Part shown: positions 12,729-24,431 of the stretch, piece after piece
Layout of the letters: the number at the start of each line of letters is the position of its first letter
Numbering within the stretch: position 1 is the stretch's first letter
DNA from: Oasisia sp. SBJ-2009
Taxonomy: Eukaryota > Annelida > Polychaeta > Sabellida > Siboglinidae
DNA length: 64,000 nt
Direction of reading: 5' to 3'
Assembly (NCBI GenBank): GCA_964017155.1
Contig: OZ024857.1
Coordinates: 24,856,155-24,920,154, forward strand
The notes under the pieces: model-generated
The model's input: only the letters and a program-made list of their open reading frames with translations
What the model was told of the DNA's origin: nothing
The model's database searches: none
Program-made: the position numbers and the translations under genes

Positions 12729-13100
12729 TTATGAAGAAATTAAAGCAGATGTTAAGGCCTGAAGGCCAGTTCTGAAAGCCGCTGGGCATGTGGTGGCTGA
12801 TAGGCTTGTGGGGAGCCTATTCCACTGTCTAAGGGTTGCATGAAAAAATGAATGGTAAAGGGCTGGGTGGTCTGCCCTTGCACGTCGAAAATGCTGGGCT
12901 CCCCGAGTTCTGGGGTCACTCGGTTGGAGGTACTGATCTAAGGTGATGTCAACATGACCGATGTTGATTTTGTGAAGGAGACTAATTAGGCGGTTCTTCC
13001 TCCTCGTTTCCAGGCTTTCCCAGTGTAGCACCTTCAGCATGTCATCAACACATTTATAGTTGTCCTGCTGAGGTAGATCTCTGTGGTGGTAGAATATCAT
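12729..13100 (-). pseudogene. LINE reverse-transcriptase C-terminal fragment
   Basis: A 123-codon - strand frame contains LHWESLETRRKNRLISLL, YLQPSDPRTRGAQHFRRARAD and FHATLRQWNRLPTSL. These are characteristic of the C-terminal tail of non-LTR retrotransposon reverse transcriptases (L2/CR1/RTE-like group). It is 5'-truncated as usual for a dead LINE insertion; the catalytic FADD region is absent. It represents a different LINE family from the copy at 11590. Confidence 0.85.
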
Positions 13101-13199
13101 TGGTGATTAAGATTAATGTGAGGCATTACACAATAGAATAGCGTAAACCTACAGGTTATCAAATTTGAGCAATGACATGTAATTTTCTCGCCCCCTCGG

Positions 13200-13608
13200 C
13201 AGGGTGGGCATTGATTTAATCAAATTGATTAAATCATCGATTAAATCATTGATTTAATCAACTTGAAAAAATCAAGACATTAATTTTTTCGATTTTTTCA
13301 GATTATCTTAAATTTATACTTACGTTACGTGCTACTACCAGTTGATTTAACTGTATGTATTTTAAAATAAAGTTTAAATTTGTACATAATAACTTTGCTT
13401 TAATTCTTTAGAAATGCTAACAATGAAATGTTCAGCCTATTGGGTATATTATGATATTCCACTTTTATTTATTTTCCGAATTACATATTATTTCTTATGA
13501 CTGTCAAGAATGTTGAAAAAATCAAATAAATCGATTTAATCGAAAAAATCCGATTTAATCAAAAAAATCCGATTTATTCGAAAAAATCATGATTTTTTTC
13601 CAACCCTG
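13200..13608. mobile_element. hAT-type MITE with 8-bp target-site duplication
   Basis: Non-coding 409-bp element with inverted ends CAGGGTGGG and CCAACCCTG, flanked by CCCCTCGG (13192-13199) and CCCCTCAG (13609-13616), an 8-bp target duplication with one mismatch. The subterminal regions are inverted runs of GATTTAATC/AAAAAATC. CAGGGTTGG-type ends and an 8-bp duplication are typical of hAT elements. No transposase is encoded. Confidence 0.85.
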
Positions 13609-15024
13609 CCCCTCAGTCACTGTGAAAGCCACACCATTTGGCTCTCTGTCCTGCGTCTTCACCTATCATATCACCTGTCATTCTGCCACTGTTTCAGTTG
13701 TTCATCCCTGTCCCCTAAGGAGCTCTCTTCACATTGTCTCTTAGAAATTAATTCCCCACTTCCTCTCCAGCTTCAAGCCAGGTGGTGTTCCTCACAGTTC
13801 TACAAAGTTTCATGTTTGTGATCATCAATTGCCACAGCTTCTTGGAAGTTATAACAGCTATGATGACACCCCCAGTGATATATTGGCTCCAACCTCCCCA
13901 GGGAGACTGTCATGGAGAATAATACAGTCAGTCAGTGCCTGGGTCTGAGTCACAGCTGATTGTCTGGGTTCAATGCACTGTAGTCTCATCTGTCTATCTC
14001 TTGGTAACAAGGACATACCATGTTATACCAAACAGATGATGTGTAGTTTGTGTACCCAGCGTGGTTCTGATAGATTGCTGCAAAAGATAGTTTTTTTGTA
14101 TTAAGCATTGGTTAGATTGGGGCATGATAAATACTGAAATAGGAAAGAATGCTTTTTCCATCTATATGCATTCACCGTATGCTTAAATATTAATACAAAA
14201 ATATGTCCAGTCCACATGAAGGATATGAAGAAGGAAATTTTTTTAATAAGGTATAAAACCTGTGAAACTAATGTTAATGGAAATAAATGTTTTTGTTTGA
14301 AAATGCTGACGCTGATTTTCCTCCAATGAGATTGCCTACAATAAATTGCATTTTTTACACCGAATTAATTTGTAATTGATTATAATTCACATTAAATAAA
14401 ATTTTGAAAATGCAATTTTTCGTATAATTCATAAGTATTCTTGACACGAATAAAGTCAATAATAAATATAAACAATTAATAAATATGTATTTTCGTCTAA
14501 ACTGTGTCCAAATTCTTATACATAGCTGCTACAGTTTATATAAGTATATGTATAAACTTAGCTCTTCTTTCTGTGTGTGTCACATAGTGCAGACGGCATG
14601 CTGTCATGTGATTTATAACCCAGACGTCACACTGGTTGATGAGTACACCAGTTGCCATGGGAGCTCCTTAAGTGCAGAGAGATATTTTTAATTGAAGGGT
14701 CTTGATGTGTATTGGGTGTTTTATGTTCTCCCTGTCTGTCTGTGTGTATTCGCCAGGGTAACTGAACACTAAGTAGTGAATCATGTAGCTAGAAATAAAT
14801 ATATGGTCTGGGCAGAAGTGAAGTGGCAGACCATTGAAGTAATGGATGTGGGGTGGGGCCCAGTAAGAGGGGTTGACAGGGCATTGGGGGGGGGGGGGGC
14901 TGCATGTGGGTGGGGTAATTTTTGTAGTGACATTTGTAGCAGGCATCACTTGTGCATAGTTATGATGAACAAATGTTTCTTTTTATTGGGAAAACGTTGG
15001 AGAAAATATTGCATTTCGTATAGT

Positions 15025-15170
<146 letters not shown>

Positions 15171-15680
15171 GTCCCAAATTCTAGGAAGACTACATGTGGA
15201 TCCATATGACTGTTTCCATTTACATGTTTACTTTTGCAAACAAACATTATTACTACTTACTAGAAAGGTTAGCTCATGTAAGATAAAGTAATTTATTTTT
15301 TATAATTCAATCAATAAATATGTACTTTCTGGTACAGTTTGCCAGTTATAAAATATACAAACCAACTTAAACAACTTAAGTTTTATATATAATAAAATTA
15401 ATGCAAGTTGTAAGATGGTAATGTAATGATCTAATGACAAAACTCAACAAGTTTTATAGGTTAATTTTGACATTAAATTTTATTGCATGTGAGATAGGCT
15501 TTTTAGTGGTGTTACTGCAACTGTAAGACAAATTGTGTAGCATAACAACAATATGTGATAACTATTGATGCTCTTCATGCTCACCAGTAACGAAGTCTAG
15601 GACATTTGGAAAGAAAAAGAATAAAAGAATGTCCAGTGTTTCAATCCAGTGGTAAGAATTAGTGTATGTTTGTCCACCAG

Positions 15681-15786
15681 GGTGCGCCAGCAGCTCCTTG
15701 CCACTTGGTCTGACTGTGTGAACCTGGTCAAACGACAGGGCAGAAAGTTCTTCCTGAACTACTTTAACAAGACTGACAGCAAAGAG
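15681..15786 (+). CDS. MACF1/DST: Spectraplakin exon 5: plakin domain after SH3
   Basis: 106 bases: one base completes an Arg codon, then 35 codons ending in phase 0; acceptor TCCACCAG and donor GAG|GTGAGC. It reads VRQQLLATWSDCVNLVKRQG then RKFFLNYFNKTDSKE. This is the helix following the SH3 fold, with the LW/TW position conserved in plakins. The intron to 16272 is AT-rich with nothing recognised. Confidence 0.9.
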
Positions 15787-16272
15787 GTGAGCTTGATGAC
15801 CTGTTGTGTGCCTACCATCAGAGTTTGTAGGTTTTTCTGTAGAAAGGTGCTACTTTGATATCTAGATTTGTTGTGTTAAACATGAATTCCAAAAGTCTTA
15901 CATATTTTTTTCTTAGTCGACTCTGAATAGAATATGTATTGACATTGAGTTGAATAATAATGCAGCTATAAAGGATTCTTAAACCTTATATTCCATTTTA
16001 ATCCAAAAAATACATTGGATTCTGCAGGTAATGTTGCAAAACAATTAAAATTAATTAAGTTAGTTTACAACAAAAGCAATACAATGTATCATTTACCCAG
16101 TATATATGTTGTCTGTTCTGTCATAGGTAATTGTAATAATATATGTTATTTAAAATATTATATCATTATTAATTAAAAAAAATGGGTATTCAACTACTCA
16201 TACAAATTTAGCAATGCTTCACTGTAACCCTCTGTGGGGTGTACCTTTTTACAATGAATGCTCCCTGTACAG

Positions 16273-16441
16273 GTCGCATGTCTTTCGGAGCCACAGCGAG
16301 CGGACGTGCTCAAATGTCTTAACGACATGACGACAGTGCTTACATCCAGCCCCCAGGTGGCAGCACCAGCAGCTCAGCAGTTTCTTGCCGAAGTACAACA
16401 ATGGCATAATCATGCGGCGTCACGTAAACCTCCACGCAAAG
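16273..16441 (+). CDS. MACF1/DST: Spectraplakin exon 6: plakin helices
   Basis: 169 bases, phase 0 at the start and one base left over at the end; acceptor TGTACAG and donor AAAG|GTACAG. It reads VACLSEPQRADVLKCLNDM and ends with WHNHAASRKPPRK. It is an amphipathic helical segment with a basic Pro-rich end. Similarity to named plakins is weaker here; the assignment rests on phase, splice sites and position. The next intron (16442-17336) is mostly two tandem arrays. Confidence 0.88.
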
Positions 16442-16453
16442 GTACAGCGTTGC

Positions 16454-16610
16454 AGTAGGGTCAATGAACTCTGGCAGTAGGGTCTGTGAACTCTGGCAGT
16501 AGGGTCTGTGAACTCTGGCAGTAGGGTCTATGAACTCTGGCAGTAGGGTCTATGAACTCTGGCAGTAGGGTCTATGAACTCTGGCAGTAGGGTCTATGAA
16601 CTCTGGCATA
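16454..16610. repeat. 22-bp minisatellite just after a splice donor
   Basis: About seven copies of GGGTCTATGAACTCTGGCAGTA (early copies GGGTCAATG or GGGTCTGTG), beginning 13 bases after the exon end at 16441. The unit does not copy exon sequence. Confidence 0.9.
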
Positions 16611-16689
16611 TGGGGCGCTTAACCCATAACTGGTTGTGTAGTATCCTAAGTTTTAGGTTATTGTTGCATTGCATTTGGTCTCGCTCTCT

Positions 16690-17015
16690 ATACTAGACAT
16701 AAGACACTCAACTAGTGACATAATACATTCAACTAGAGACTCAAATAGAGACTCAACTAGAGACATAAGAGACTCAACTAGTGACATAATACATTCAACT
16801 AGAGACTCAACTAGAGAGTCAACTAGAGACTCAACTAGAGACTCAAATAGAGACTCAAATAGAGACATAAGAGACTCAACTAGAGACTCAACTAGAGACT
16901 CAACTAGAGACATAAGAGACTCAACTAGAGACTCAACTAGAGACAAAAGAGACTCAACTAGAGACTCAACTAGAGACTCAACTACAGACTCAACTACAGA
17001 ATCAACTAGAGACAT
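16690..17015. repeat. 12-bp minisatellite (GAGACTCAACTA)n
   Basis: Array of GAGACTCAACTA with variants containing CATAAGAGA, AATAGAGA and AGTGACATAATACATT, giving a loose higher-order pattern. It produces Ser-Leu-Val-Glu frames on one strand and Arg-Asp-Ser-Thr frames on the other. These are repeat artefacts, not genes. Confidence 0.9.
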
Positions 17016-17336
17016 AAAGTTCATAAATCAGAGTTTTGCTTAGTTGCACATATAATTGGACTTCAGTTTAACATTAAATAAAGAAATAGCTAAATGTCTC
17101 AGTAAACAACTTTCAAAACATGTTATGCCATGGAAAGATATTAGGTGTATTTATAACTCTATGTGGTTATGTAAGACCATGTTTTCCAAAACAATTATGC
17201 ACTCTCTGTGGAACTCTAGAAAATGGAAAAACATTGACGAATATATGATAATATAAATAGAATATGCTAATATTGCTGGACGTATGTTAATATGAAGTTA
17301 CAGTAAGTAAACCCTGGTTGTCTTTCTGCCTGACAG

Positions 17337-17407
17337 ATCAGCAAGGCAAAGCACCGGCCGTCCATGATGCGTGGCAGCACAATGCAAAACTGGTCCAACA
17401 TATTCAG
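17337..17407 (+). CDS. MACF1/DST: Spectraplakin exon 7: plakin helix
   Basis: 71 bases: two complete an Asp codon, then 23 codons ending in phase 0; acceptor CCTGACAG and donor CAG|GTGAGA. It reads QQGKAPAVHDAWQHNAKLVQ then HIQ, an amphipathic helix with a central Trp. The intron 17408-17950 shows only pyrimidine-rich DNA. Confidence 0.88.
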
Positions 17408-17950
17408 GTGAGACAACTAGTTCTGATTCCTCCTCCCCCATGGGCTTTATGGGGCCACACCATGGAGTTTCTTCTGCCCCCCCCACACCTTCAAAGAGGT
17501 GTCTCTGTCTATCTCTGTCCTCTGCAATTTTCTGCAATTCTGTCCCGTTACTGGTTGCGCAAATTTGAATTTCCAAGACTTCACACTGTTTATCCCTCCT
17601 TAATTTCCATCTTCCTCATTGAGTTTTCTGAGGTCTCTTTGTCAACCTCAATTCCTCCTCCGAGGTTTCTGGTCCAGGAAAGGAATTAATGTTGGGTGGG
17701 AAGTTCAATTCTGCTGTCAGATCAAGACATCGGATCATGTTTTGAAGATTTTTTGTGGCGATGGTCAACATTTTTGAAATCCACCAACTGCACCAAGAAC
17801 ACATATTTTATGATGCTCACGTTGTATTTGGGATTAATGATGTATCAGTGTGAAGTCATATTTAGTATTCATAGTTGTGTTATATGTATCAGTATTCATG
17901 TTCATGTTGTGTGGATTGTTTCAAATTCATGACCGTGCTGTCGTTTATAG

Positions 17951-18072
17951 GAATTTGAGACATACATGAAGTCATACAAAGATGATATTGATGCAACGTG
18001 TCGAAAGCAACAGCACCTCGTGGGAGAGACAGACTCGGACCTCAAATATGTCAGCAGCGCCTACATAGAGAA
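17951..18072 (+). CDS. MACF1/DST: Spectraplakin exon 8: last helix before the plectin-type repeats
   Basis: 122 bases, phase 0 at the start and two bases left at the end; acceptor TTTATAG and donor GAGAA|GTATGA. It reads EFETYMKSYKDDIDATCRKQ then QHLVGETDSDLKYVSSAYIE and K. The S-x-Y-x-x-K-L motif completed across the junction (SAYIE-K-L) recalls the STYIDKL stretch at the end of the plakin helices in MACF1. Together with the next exon it forms a cassette of 2,457 bases, a multiple of three. The intron to 18723 is AT-rich and featureless. Confidence 0.92.
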
Positions 18073-18723
18073 GTATGAACCACATATCCTTACATCTGTA
18101 AAGTTGAAAGAGAACCTTTTATACAGTACTGAATATATTGTTCATGGCTCCAAAAGATGTGGTTATTTTTGTAAGAAATTCACTTAGTTTGGAGCAAATT
18201 AAAAATGTCGTACATTTCAAAAGGTTTTGCTCCAAAGTATGTGAATTTCTTTCATACAGTGCTACAAGAATCCTATATTTATATCTGTTTAAATATTATG
18301 TAAACAAAATAAAGGGAAATACAGTGTATAAAGAAAAGTTGTTGACATGTGCAATATTAAAACCATCAACATTTATTTATTAATTTATGTATACATTTGT
18401 ATTCATCCTTTCTGACTTGTGTCCTTTGTACACATATTATCACTGGTGTAAATGATGAGTAAATGGTTCAAATTTAAAAATTAAATTGTCAATCAATCAG
18501 TCAACCAGCAGTCAGTTAACATAGTATCACTGTCATGTGTTATATATCAGCAATATTTCATCGTGGAAATAAATTATTGTTGTATATCATATACGACCTT
18601 GTGTTGAATAAATTTGTGACAGATTGAAATGTTTTTTAAATAGCACATTAAGCTTGACGCTTGCATTGTTTGTTAGTTGAAAGAACAGTAACAAATGCCT
18701 AACATTTCATGTGACACCTGCAG

Positions 18724-21058
18724 ATTGAAGCCGGTGGAGATTAAACACAAAGTGCCTGAAGACGAGGAACTGTCAGGTCATGTGACACTTGCGGAGAAGT
18801 CTCCATCGAAGAGACGCCCGGAGACGGAAACGGAATCGGTGGAGACAGAAACTGTGACGCGGTCTCTGTCCAATGACTTCTACTCGTCACAGACAATCAA
18901 ACAGACGCAGACTTTCGTCATCGTCGGTGTCATCGATCCTCGCAGCGACGAGAACATCAGCATTTATAGCGCGATCTCCGAAGGGGTGATCAGTCGGGCA
19001 CATGGGCTGTACTGCAACCCTGACACTGGTGTCAGCATGCCCATCCCCGAGGCGATGAACCGTGGCCTCATCAAAGTAGAATACACCGACACATCAATCG
19101 AGATGGGGGAGTTAGTGACACAAGGGATCATCCGAGCGACAACAAGTACAGAGGTCGTGTCGTACTTGGTGCACAAGGTCGTTGATCCGGTCACCGGGGA
19201 TTTGATTAGTATACTTGAGGCGGTGCAGCGTGGTATCATTGACCTGGCTCTTGGGCAGTATCACAACACCGTCACGGATGAGCGCCTGTCCATCCCTGAT
19301 GCCATTGAACAGGGTCTACTGCAGGTGGAGATTGCAGACCGACAACCGAGGGCTGACCTTGCAGATGACACTGACGGTAGACCAGGCGCTGTTGTCACCG
19401 GGGTGACGAATCCAAAGACGGGTAAACATGTCAATCTCCCAGAAGCGATCAAACTCGGTATCGTCGATATGGAAAACGGCACGTATCGCGATCCCGTTAC
19501 CGGGGAAACTATGCCGATTGCCACGGCCATCAGTCGCGGTTTCATCAAAGTCAGACCGGCCGATCCGGAGAAGGACCGAAATTCGATCCACGTCATCCCC
19601 GGTCACATGATCGGTGATGTCGACATCGAGCCAATCCAGAGTGAGATCAGTAGCGCCATCTATGGGAAGCTGAAGGACAAACTCGATCTGCAGCAGAAGG
19701 GAATCTACGAGCAGGCGACGAGTGAGGAGTTGACCATAGAGGAAGCCTTCGAAGGTGGCATTCTTGGATTTGATCCGCTGTGCATTGCAAATATTGAAGG
19801 CGAGAAGTACTCGCTGCCTGAAGCGTCTGTCCTAGGACTCATTGAACCAACCACCATGGCATCCCTCCTCGAGACTGTGGAGCCGTACTGTCTGCAGAGG
19901 CTCATAGACTCGAAGGAACTGAACCCAGCGACTGGGAAGTACCGCGACCCACGGCTACGACGACTGATGCCATTGGATGAAGCGATCGAGGCCGAGAGGG
20001 TCGACTCAGACCTGGTCTTCTTCACACACGCTCCGTCCAATAGTGTCATGTCCTTGAGCTCCGCAATCAACAACCGTCAGTGGAACCCCAAGACTGGGAT
20101 GCTGACGGAAGCTGGGGAGGAGATGACCCTAGAACAGGCCGTCAGTCTGGGGATTGTGGACCCAGAAATCGACAGTGCGAAGGTGGTCGCCCAGGCTGCA
20201 TCGCTCAAGTTCCTGAAGACGTTCCTCGACACGGACGAAAAGCAGGTGTCTCTGCCGTGGAAAGACACAGCTGTGTCGCTTGACAACGCCGTGCTTTCCG
20301 GGGCTTTTGACATTGGAAGAACCAGTTTTGTCAATGCCACTGACGGGAGGGTAGTCTCTCTACCCGAAGCCGTGGACACGGGGCTCATTGAACAGGACAC
20401 GGCAAAGAACATCTATGAGGTGCTGAGCAGCTGCTCGCTGAGTGCCGTCATTGCAGACGGCTGCATCGACCCCAAGACTGGCAAGTACATCGATGAGGAA
20501 ACCAGTGCGAAGATGTCCATGTTGGAGGCGATCGAGCGGGGCTGCCTCGACCCAACCTGCGTGTTCCTCGTCGATAACGCGACACGCAAAGTGAAGTCCC
20601 TTCAGGCCTTCATCGAGGACGGACAATTCAACCCGGCCTCTGGGAAGTTTGTTGACCCCGGCACGAACAAGGAGGTGACCATCGCTCGCGCCATTGACCA
20701 GGGCATCATTGCGGCTGACTTCTGCACCGACGAGTTCATTCGGGAGAAATGCACTCTGGCAGACTTGATCAACGGCGCCAAGTTGAACACGGCAAAGGCG
20801 CTCTTTGATGCACCGGATGGCCAAGAGATGTCGCTGAAGGAGTCACTCGCCAACGGTTTCTTGACGCTCAACTCCGTGGTTCAGATGGACCCACAAACAG
20901 GTCATGTGACCCTGGCAGGGGACGGGGATATCGTGAAGGCGCTTATCGACACCAAGAACAATCTCGACTGGGTTGGCGAAGTGGAGACATCGCTCGCCCA
21001 GCAGACAGCGCCATCTAGCAGTCAGGAAGACATCCAACTGCATCTGGCAAAGTGCCAG
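18724..21058 (+). CDS. MACF1/DST: Spectraplakin exon 9: giant plectin-type (plakin) repeat exon
   Basis: 2,335 bases (one base, then 778 codons), acceptor CACCTGCAG and donor CAG|GTAAGG. The first 50 residues are charged and Ser/Thr/Glu-rich with a basic KSPSKRRPE patch. From about residue 55 to 740 there are about a dozen tandem units of roughly 38-55 residues built on D-P-x-T-G-x-x-x-S-(I/L)-x-E-A-(I/V)-x-x-G-(I/L)-(I/V), e.g. VVDPVTGDLISILEAVQRG and YRDPVTGETMPIATAISRG. This is the plakin-repeat fold, in plakins a docking surface for intermediate filaments and junction partners. In flies and vertebrates these repeats also lie between the plakin domain and rod of certain spectraplakin isoforms. 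The exon is richer in GC and CpG than the introns. An upstream in-frame ATG at 18695 precedes the acceptor and is not supported as a start. Confidence 0.96.
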
Positions 21059-21626
21059 GTAAGGCTTGTGTCACGTGTGAATTGAGATATTAAAGCAGGG
21101 TTGTCGAATAATTTGTATCGGATTTGATGCTGTCCAAATTATATTTTATTAGTATTTATTAGTATTAGTATATGTATATACTAGTAGTATAATATACTAA
21201 CTGCTAAAAGGTGTATATCAATGAACCATTTGTGTTGAAATGTGTTGCATTGTTATGAAGAAACTGCATGATGCATATTTTGGCAGCCTTTGATCTACTT
21301 TAAAATACCTTTGTATTCGACCTTGGTTGGAGTTATTAAGTTTAAAGAGTGACACACCATCAGGTCCCCACCTAGCCACAGTCCATCTTAGAAATATCCG
21401 AGCTCATCGTTCTGGGATTTGACTGATGTAGTTTTATAACTTTAGCCGTCATGTCTGTGACAGCACACATGCATAATTTAGAAGCAAAATGACACAGAGA
21501 AGATTTCAATGTTATCACTTGTCTTGTCTCCTGGCCAGCGCCATGACAATAAACCAATCGTCTAATATACCAGGTAACTACAATGTCAGACCAGAGTTTG
21601 AGACACCAGAACTATGGTCATTGCAG

Positions 21627-21794
21627 GACATCCAGGCGACTGTGGATGACCACAAGGCAGGGGTCAGTGGCACTGTGGAACATGCCCAGCAGCTACTGGA
21701 CAACAACCGCGAGGTGACCAGAGACACGGGTGAGGAGCAACAGTACCAGAGACTGCGCTTCAACACCTCAGACCTCAAAGTCAGATTCGAAGGG
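21627..21794 (+). CDS. MACF1/DST: Spectraplakin exon 10: start of the spectrin rod
   Basis: 56 codons, phase 0 at both ends; acceptor ATTGCAG and donor GGG|GTACGT. It reads DIQATVDDHKAGVSGTVEHA and ends NTSDLKVRFEG. Helices B and C of a spectrin repeat. The intron before it (21059-21626) has nothing recognised; the one after (21795-22438) begins with an interspersed repeat related to 31893-32193. Confidence 0.92.
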
Positions 21795-21803
21795 GTACGT
21801 CAG

Positions 21804-22108
21804 TCCAGGGCTTTATGCAGGATAAATTTATTGCCAGTCACACATGTTTTGGTGGACACGTGGATGTTAACTGTTAAGCTAGTTTACAACCTTTCAAATG
21901 TGCCTGATGACCTGAAATGGACTACAAACACACATGACACCATTTACACTCACTTTCAAGGCATAACTAACAATATCTATGGTTTTGGAAGACTTTTGCT
22001 CCTTCATTTTTTACCCATCCACCACCCGTCCACCCATATTACTGCCCGTCCACATTCGTTTTTACCCGTCCTAATGACGGGTGAACGGGTCTCTACATAA
22101 AGCTATGC
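21804..22108. repeat. Interspersed repeat family, copy 1
   Basis: About 300 bp strongly similar to 31893-32193 in the same orientation. Shared runs include TTATTGCCAGTCACACATG, GATGTTAACTGTTAAGC and GATGACCTGAAATGGACTAC. The 3' part is rich in ACCCGTCCA-type repeats. No coding capacity or inverted ends; the class is unknown. Confidence 0.8.
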
Positions 22109-22438
22109 GGCAGTGACACTGGCAACAGTAGACCACATAGCATCGTCACTGACTGCGTTTTGACAAACTAGGGACATGACCTGTTGGACATTACCTAGTT
22201 CACTGTAATCAGGACTTCCACACTTCCCAGAAGAAAAAGACTCTAATGTTATTTTCTAATCTGGTGTCTGCTGAACCCCAGTAGAATTTGGTTTGAGTTT
22301 CGCTACTACCTCCCATAGTCTCATAGTCTAATCTACTTGGTGGCATCTCTACAGAGTTCATAATCTACTTGGCTGTATTTAGATAATCTCTGCCGAGTTC
22401 ATTTGTAACTTGTAAATCTCTGCTCCTTACGGATGCAG

Positions 22439-22621
22439 GTGAACAATCAGCTGGATGCGCGGAAGACACTTCTGGACGGCATGATGGCTGGTCTGGACAC
22501 GTACAAGGACAAATTGAACACCTTCAGCCTCTGGACCGATGATGCCCAAGCACAGATCGATAAGATGAAACAGAAAGTAGCTCTCAGTGATGATCTTGAC
22601 TCTGTGAAACAGCAACTCCAG
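22439..22621 (+). CDS. MACF1/DST: Spectraplakin exon 11: spectrin repeat, helix A
   Basis: 61 codons, phase 0 at both ends; acceptor GATGCAG and donor CAG|GTAACC. It reads VNNQLDARKTLLDGMMAGLD then LNTFSLWTDDAQAQIDKMKQ. The FSLW...A pattern marks helix A of a spectrin repeat. The intron to 23470 contains a LINE tail at 22971-23290. Confidence 0.93.
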
Positions 22622-22970
22622 GTAACCAACCGCCTGACATCATTGGTTATTACTGTTGCCACAAATGAATAGTATGCATCTTGTAAACCAAAGATAAGTT
22701 CTGTTTTTCTTTCAGTAGTTAGCTGTTGTCGATGGGTGATGTTGAAGAAATTATAAGTGTTGCTTTAGATAGGACTGTTTATGCTGTGATAGTTTGTGCC
22801 TAGACAGACCTAGGCTGCATAAAGACATGACATGTGGCATTCGTTCAGAATGTGTACCATAATGCATGATTGAAGAAAATATTTGTTTTAAATAGTTTGA
22901 TGTGTTGCTACTGTTTTCCGTTTCATAAAAGTGAACATGTATGACAACATGAAATATCAAATGTTCAGAT

Positions 22971-23290
22971 AATAATAATAATAATAATAGTAACTTCTTT
23001 TGCGCCAATATCCTCGAAAATCAAGCTCAGTGGCGCGACAAAACCAGGGGATTAATCAATCTCATAATCGAAAGCAATGCGTGAGTCGTCAACGGATGGA
23101 TGGAAAAGCTAGGAGGCTAAGGAGGATAGGCAGCATTAAAGAGATAGGTTTTTAGATGTCGGCGGAATGAAACTATATTACCTTGTGATTTAACACTGGC
23201 AGGAAGCGAATTCCACACCGTTGGTGCGGCAACCGAGAAAGCTCGGGTCCCGGCTTTCGTTTTCACCCGAGGGATGTGAAGAGGGTTACT
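22971..23290 (-). pseudogene. LINE 3'-end fragment with (ATT)n tail
   Basis: On the - strand a frame reads HIPRVKTKAGTRAFSVAAPT, VWNSLPASVKSQGNIVSFRR and HLKTYLFNAAYPP. This is the classic C-terminus of a non-LTR reverse transcriptase (A-P-x-x-W-N-S-L-P ... F-(K/R)-x-x-L-K-T-x-L-F). It is followed by a 3' UTR ending GGCGCAAAAGAAGTTACTATTATTATTATT, the short A/T microsatellite tail of such elements. 5'-truncated and inactive. Confidence 0.88.
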
Positions 23291-23470
23291 ACTGGTGTTT
23301 CAATAAAGTGTGTATACCATGTGTCAGGTTAACTAATTCTCTAGTAAGGCATAGTTAGCATAAACTACATTTTACATAACGAATACTCATTTAATCTCCG
23401 CAGGGAAATAGCATTTCTAGACATACCATACACAAGAGTTGCAGTGTTCAAATTTGAAGTTTTTCACCAG

Positions 23471-23554
23471 GATTTCAACGAACACGCCATGGCCCAGGAG
23501 GACGCACTTCAGGCCATTGCCAAAACTGGACACCAAGTGTTGGATGAGGCCCAG
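23471..23554 (+). CDS. MACF1/DST: Spectraplakin exon 12: spectrin repeat, helix B
   Basis: 28 codons, phase 0 at both ends; acceptor TCACCAG and donor CAG|GTGTGT. It reads DFNEHAMAQEDALQAIAKTG then HQVLDEAQ, a standard helix B (...A-x-x-G-x-x-L). The following intron, 6.0 kb, is the largest between detected exons. It holds (GTGC)n at 24324-24431, (TA)n at 26839-26884 and the CpG-rich block at 27690-28105; the rest (24500-26800, 28110-29580) shows nothing I can name. Confidence 0.92.
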
Positions 23555-24323
23555 GTGTGTATAGCCAGGTGTTGGGTTTGTCTCCAGTGTTGCCATGCTT
23601 GTCTTTGCTGTGTTGTTGTTGCAGTGTTGTTTGCCAGACTTCCACACGACCCGACCTAATGTTTCCTTTAGAGTTTAATACTATTATACTTGGTTTTAGT
23701 TTTGACCTAATCTATTCAGATCATACAAAAACACATGCCCCGGTGATGCTGCCAGTAAGACCTAAATTTTGCTAACTTGAGAGCAACGTTTTTTAAGAAA
23801 ATAATGTAAAGCAATATGATGAACAATCCTTTTTGAAAAGTTGGTAATATCTCAGGGGTCCACAATGGTGTACACACTGTAGTGTCATTAAAGAATACTC
23901 ACTTGTCTCGTCGATTTGGCAAGAGATGCAAGCCAGTTAGGGGACCCTGTACACAGTCATGCTTGATTGTCAAGGAATGTTGACTTATTTTTCTGAATTG
24001 GCTTAAATGCCTCAGCATTAATGACCTCTTATTTGCCTTTGGGGTTGTACATGTTTTGAATTGGTGTGCCAACCAACCACTGTGATTAACAACACAATGT
24101 GTGTAAAACTATATCCCATAAACTTTGAGTAGATAATTACCTCTACCAAATAATTAAAGGGAATTTTAATGAACTACTTTGTTAATTTTTTTTTTCTGTA
24201 AATTATGCCCATTTTTTTATCTGAGCTTAGTGTATTGGCCAAAATGTCTCCTCCACATAAAAAATGGCATATTGTTGAAAAGTTGTTGCTGCTACATAGT
24301 GACAGTTGAGGTGTGTGGTGTAT

Positions 24324-24431
<108 letters not shown>

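Noticed and set aside
18695..18723. ATG at 18695 as the start of a plectin-repeat-only protein
   Set aside because: It precedes a good acceptor and the phase fits exon 8 exactly; no promoter signal was seen nearby. Not excluded as a minor start.
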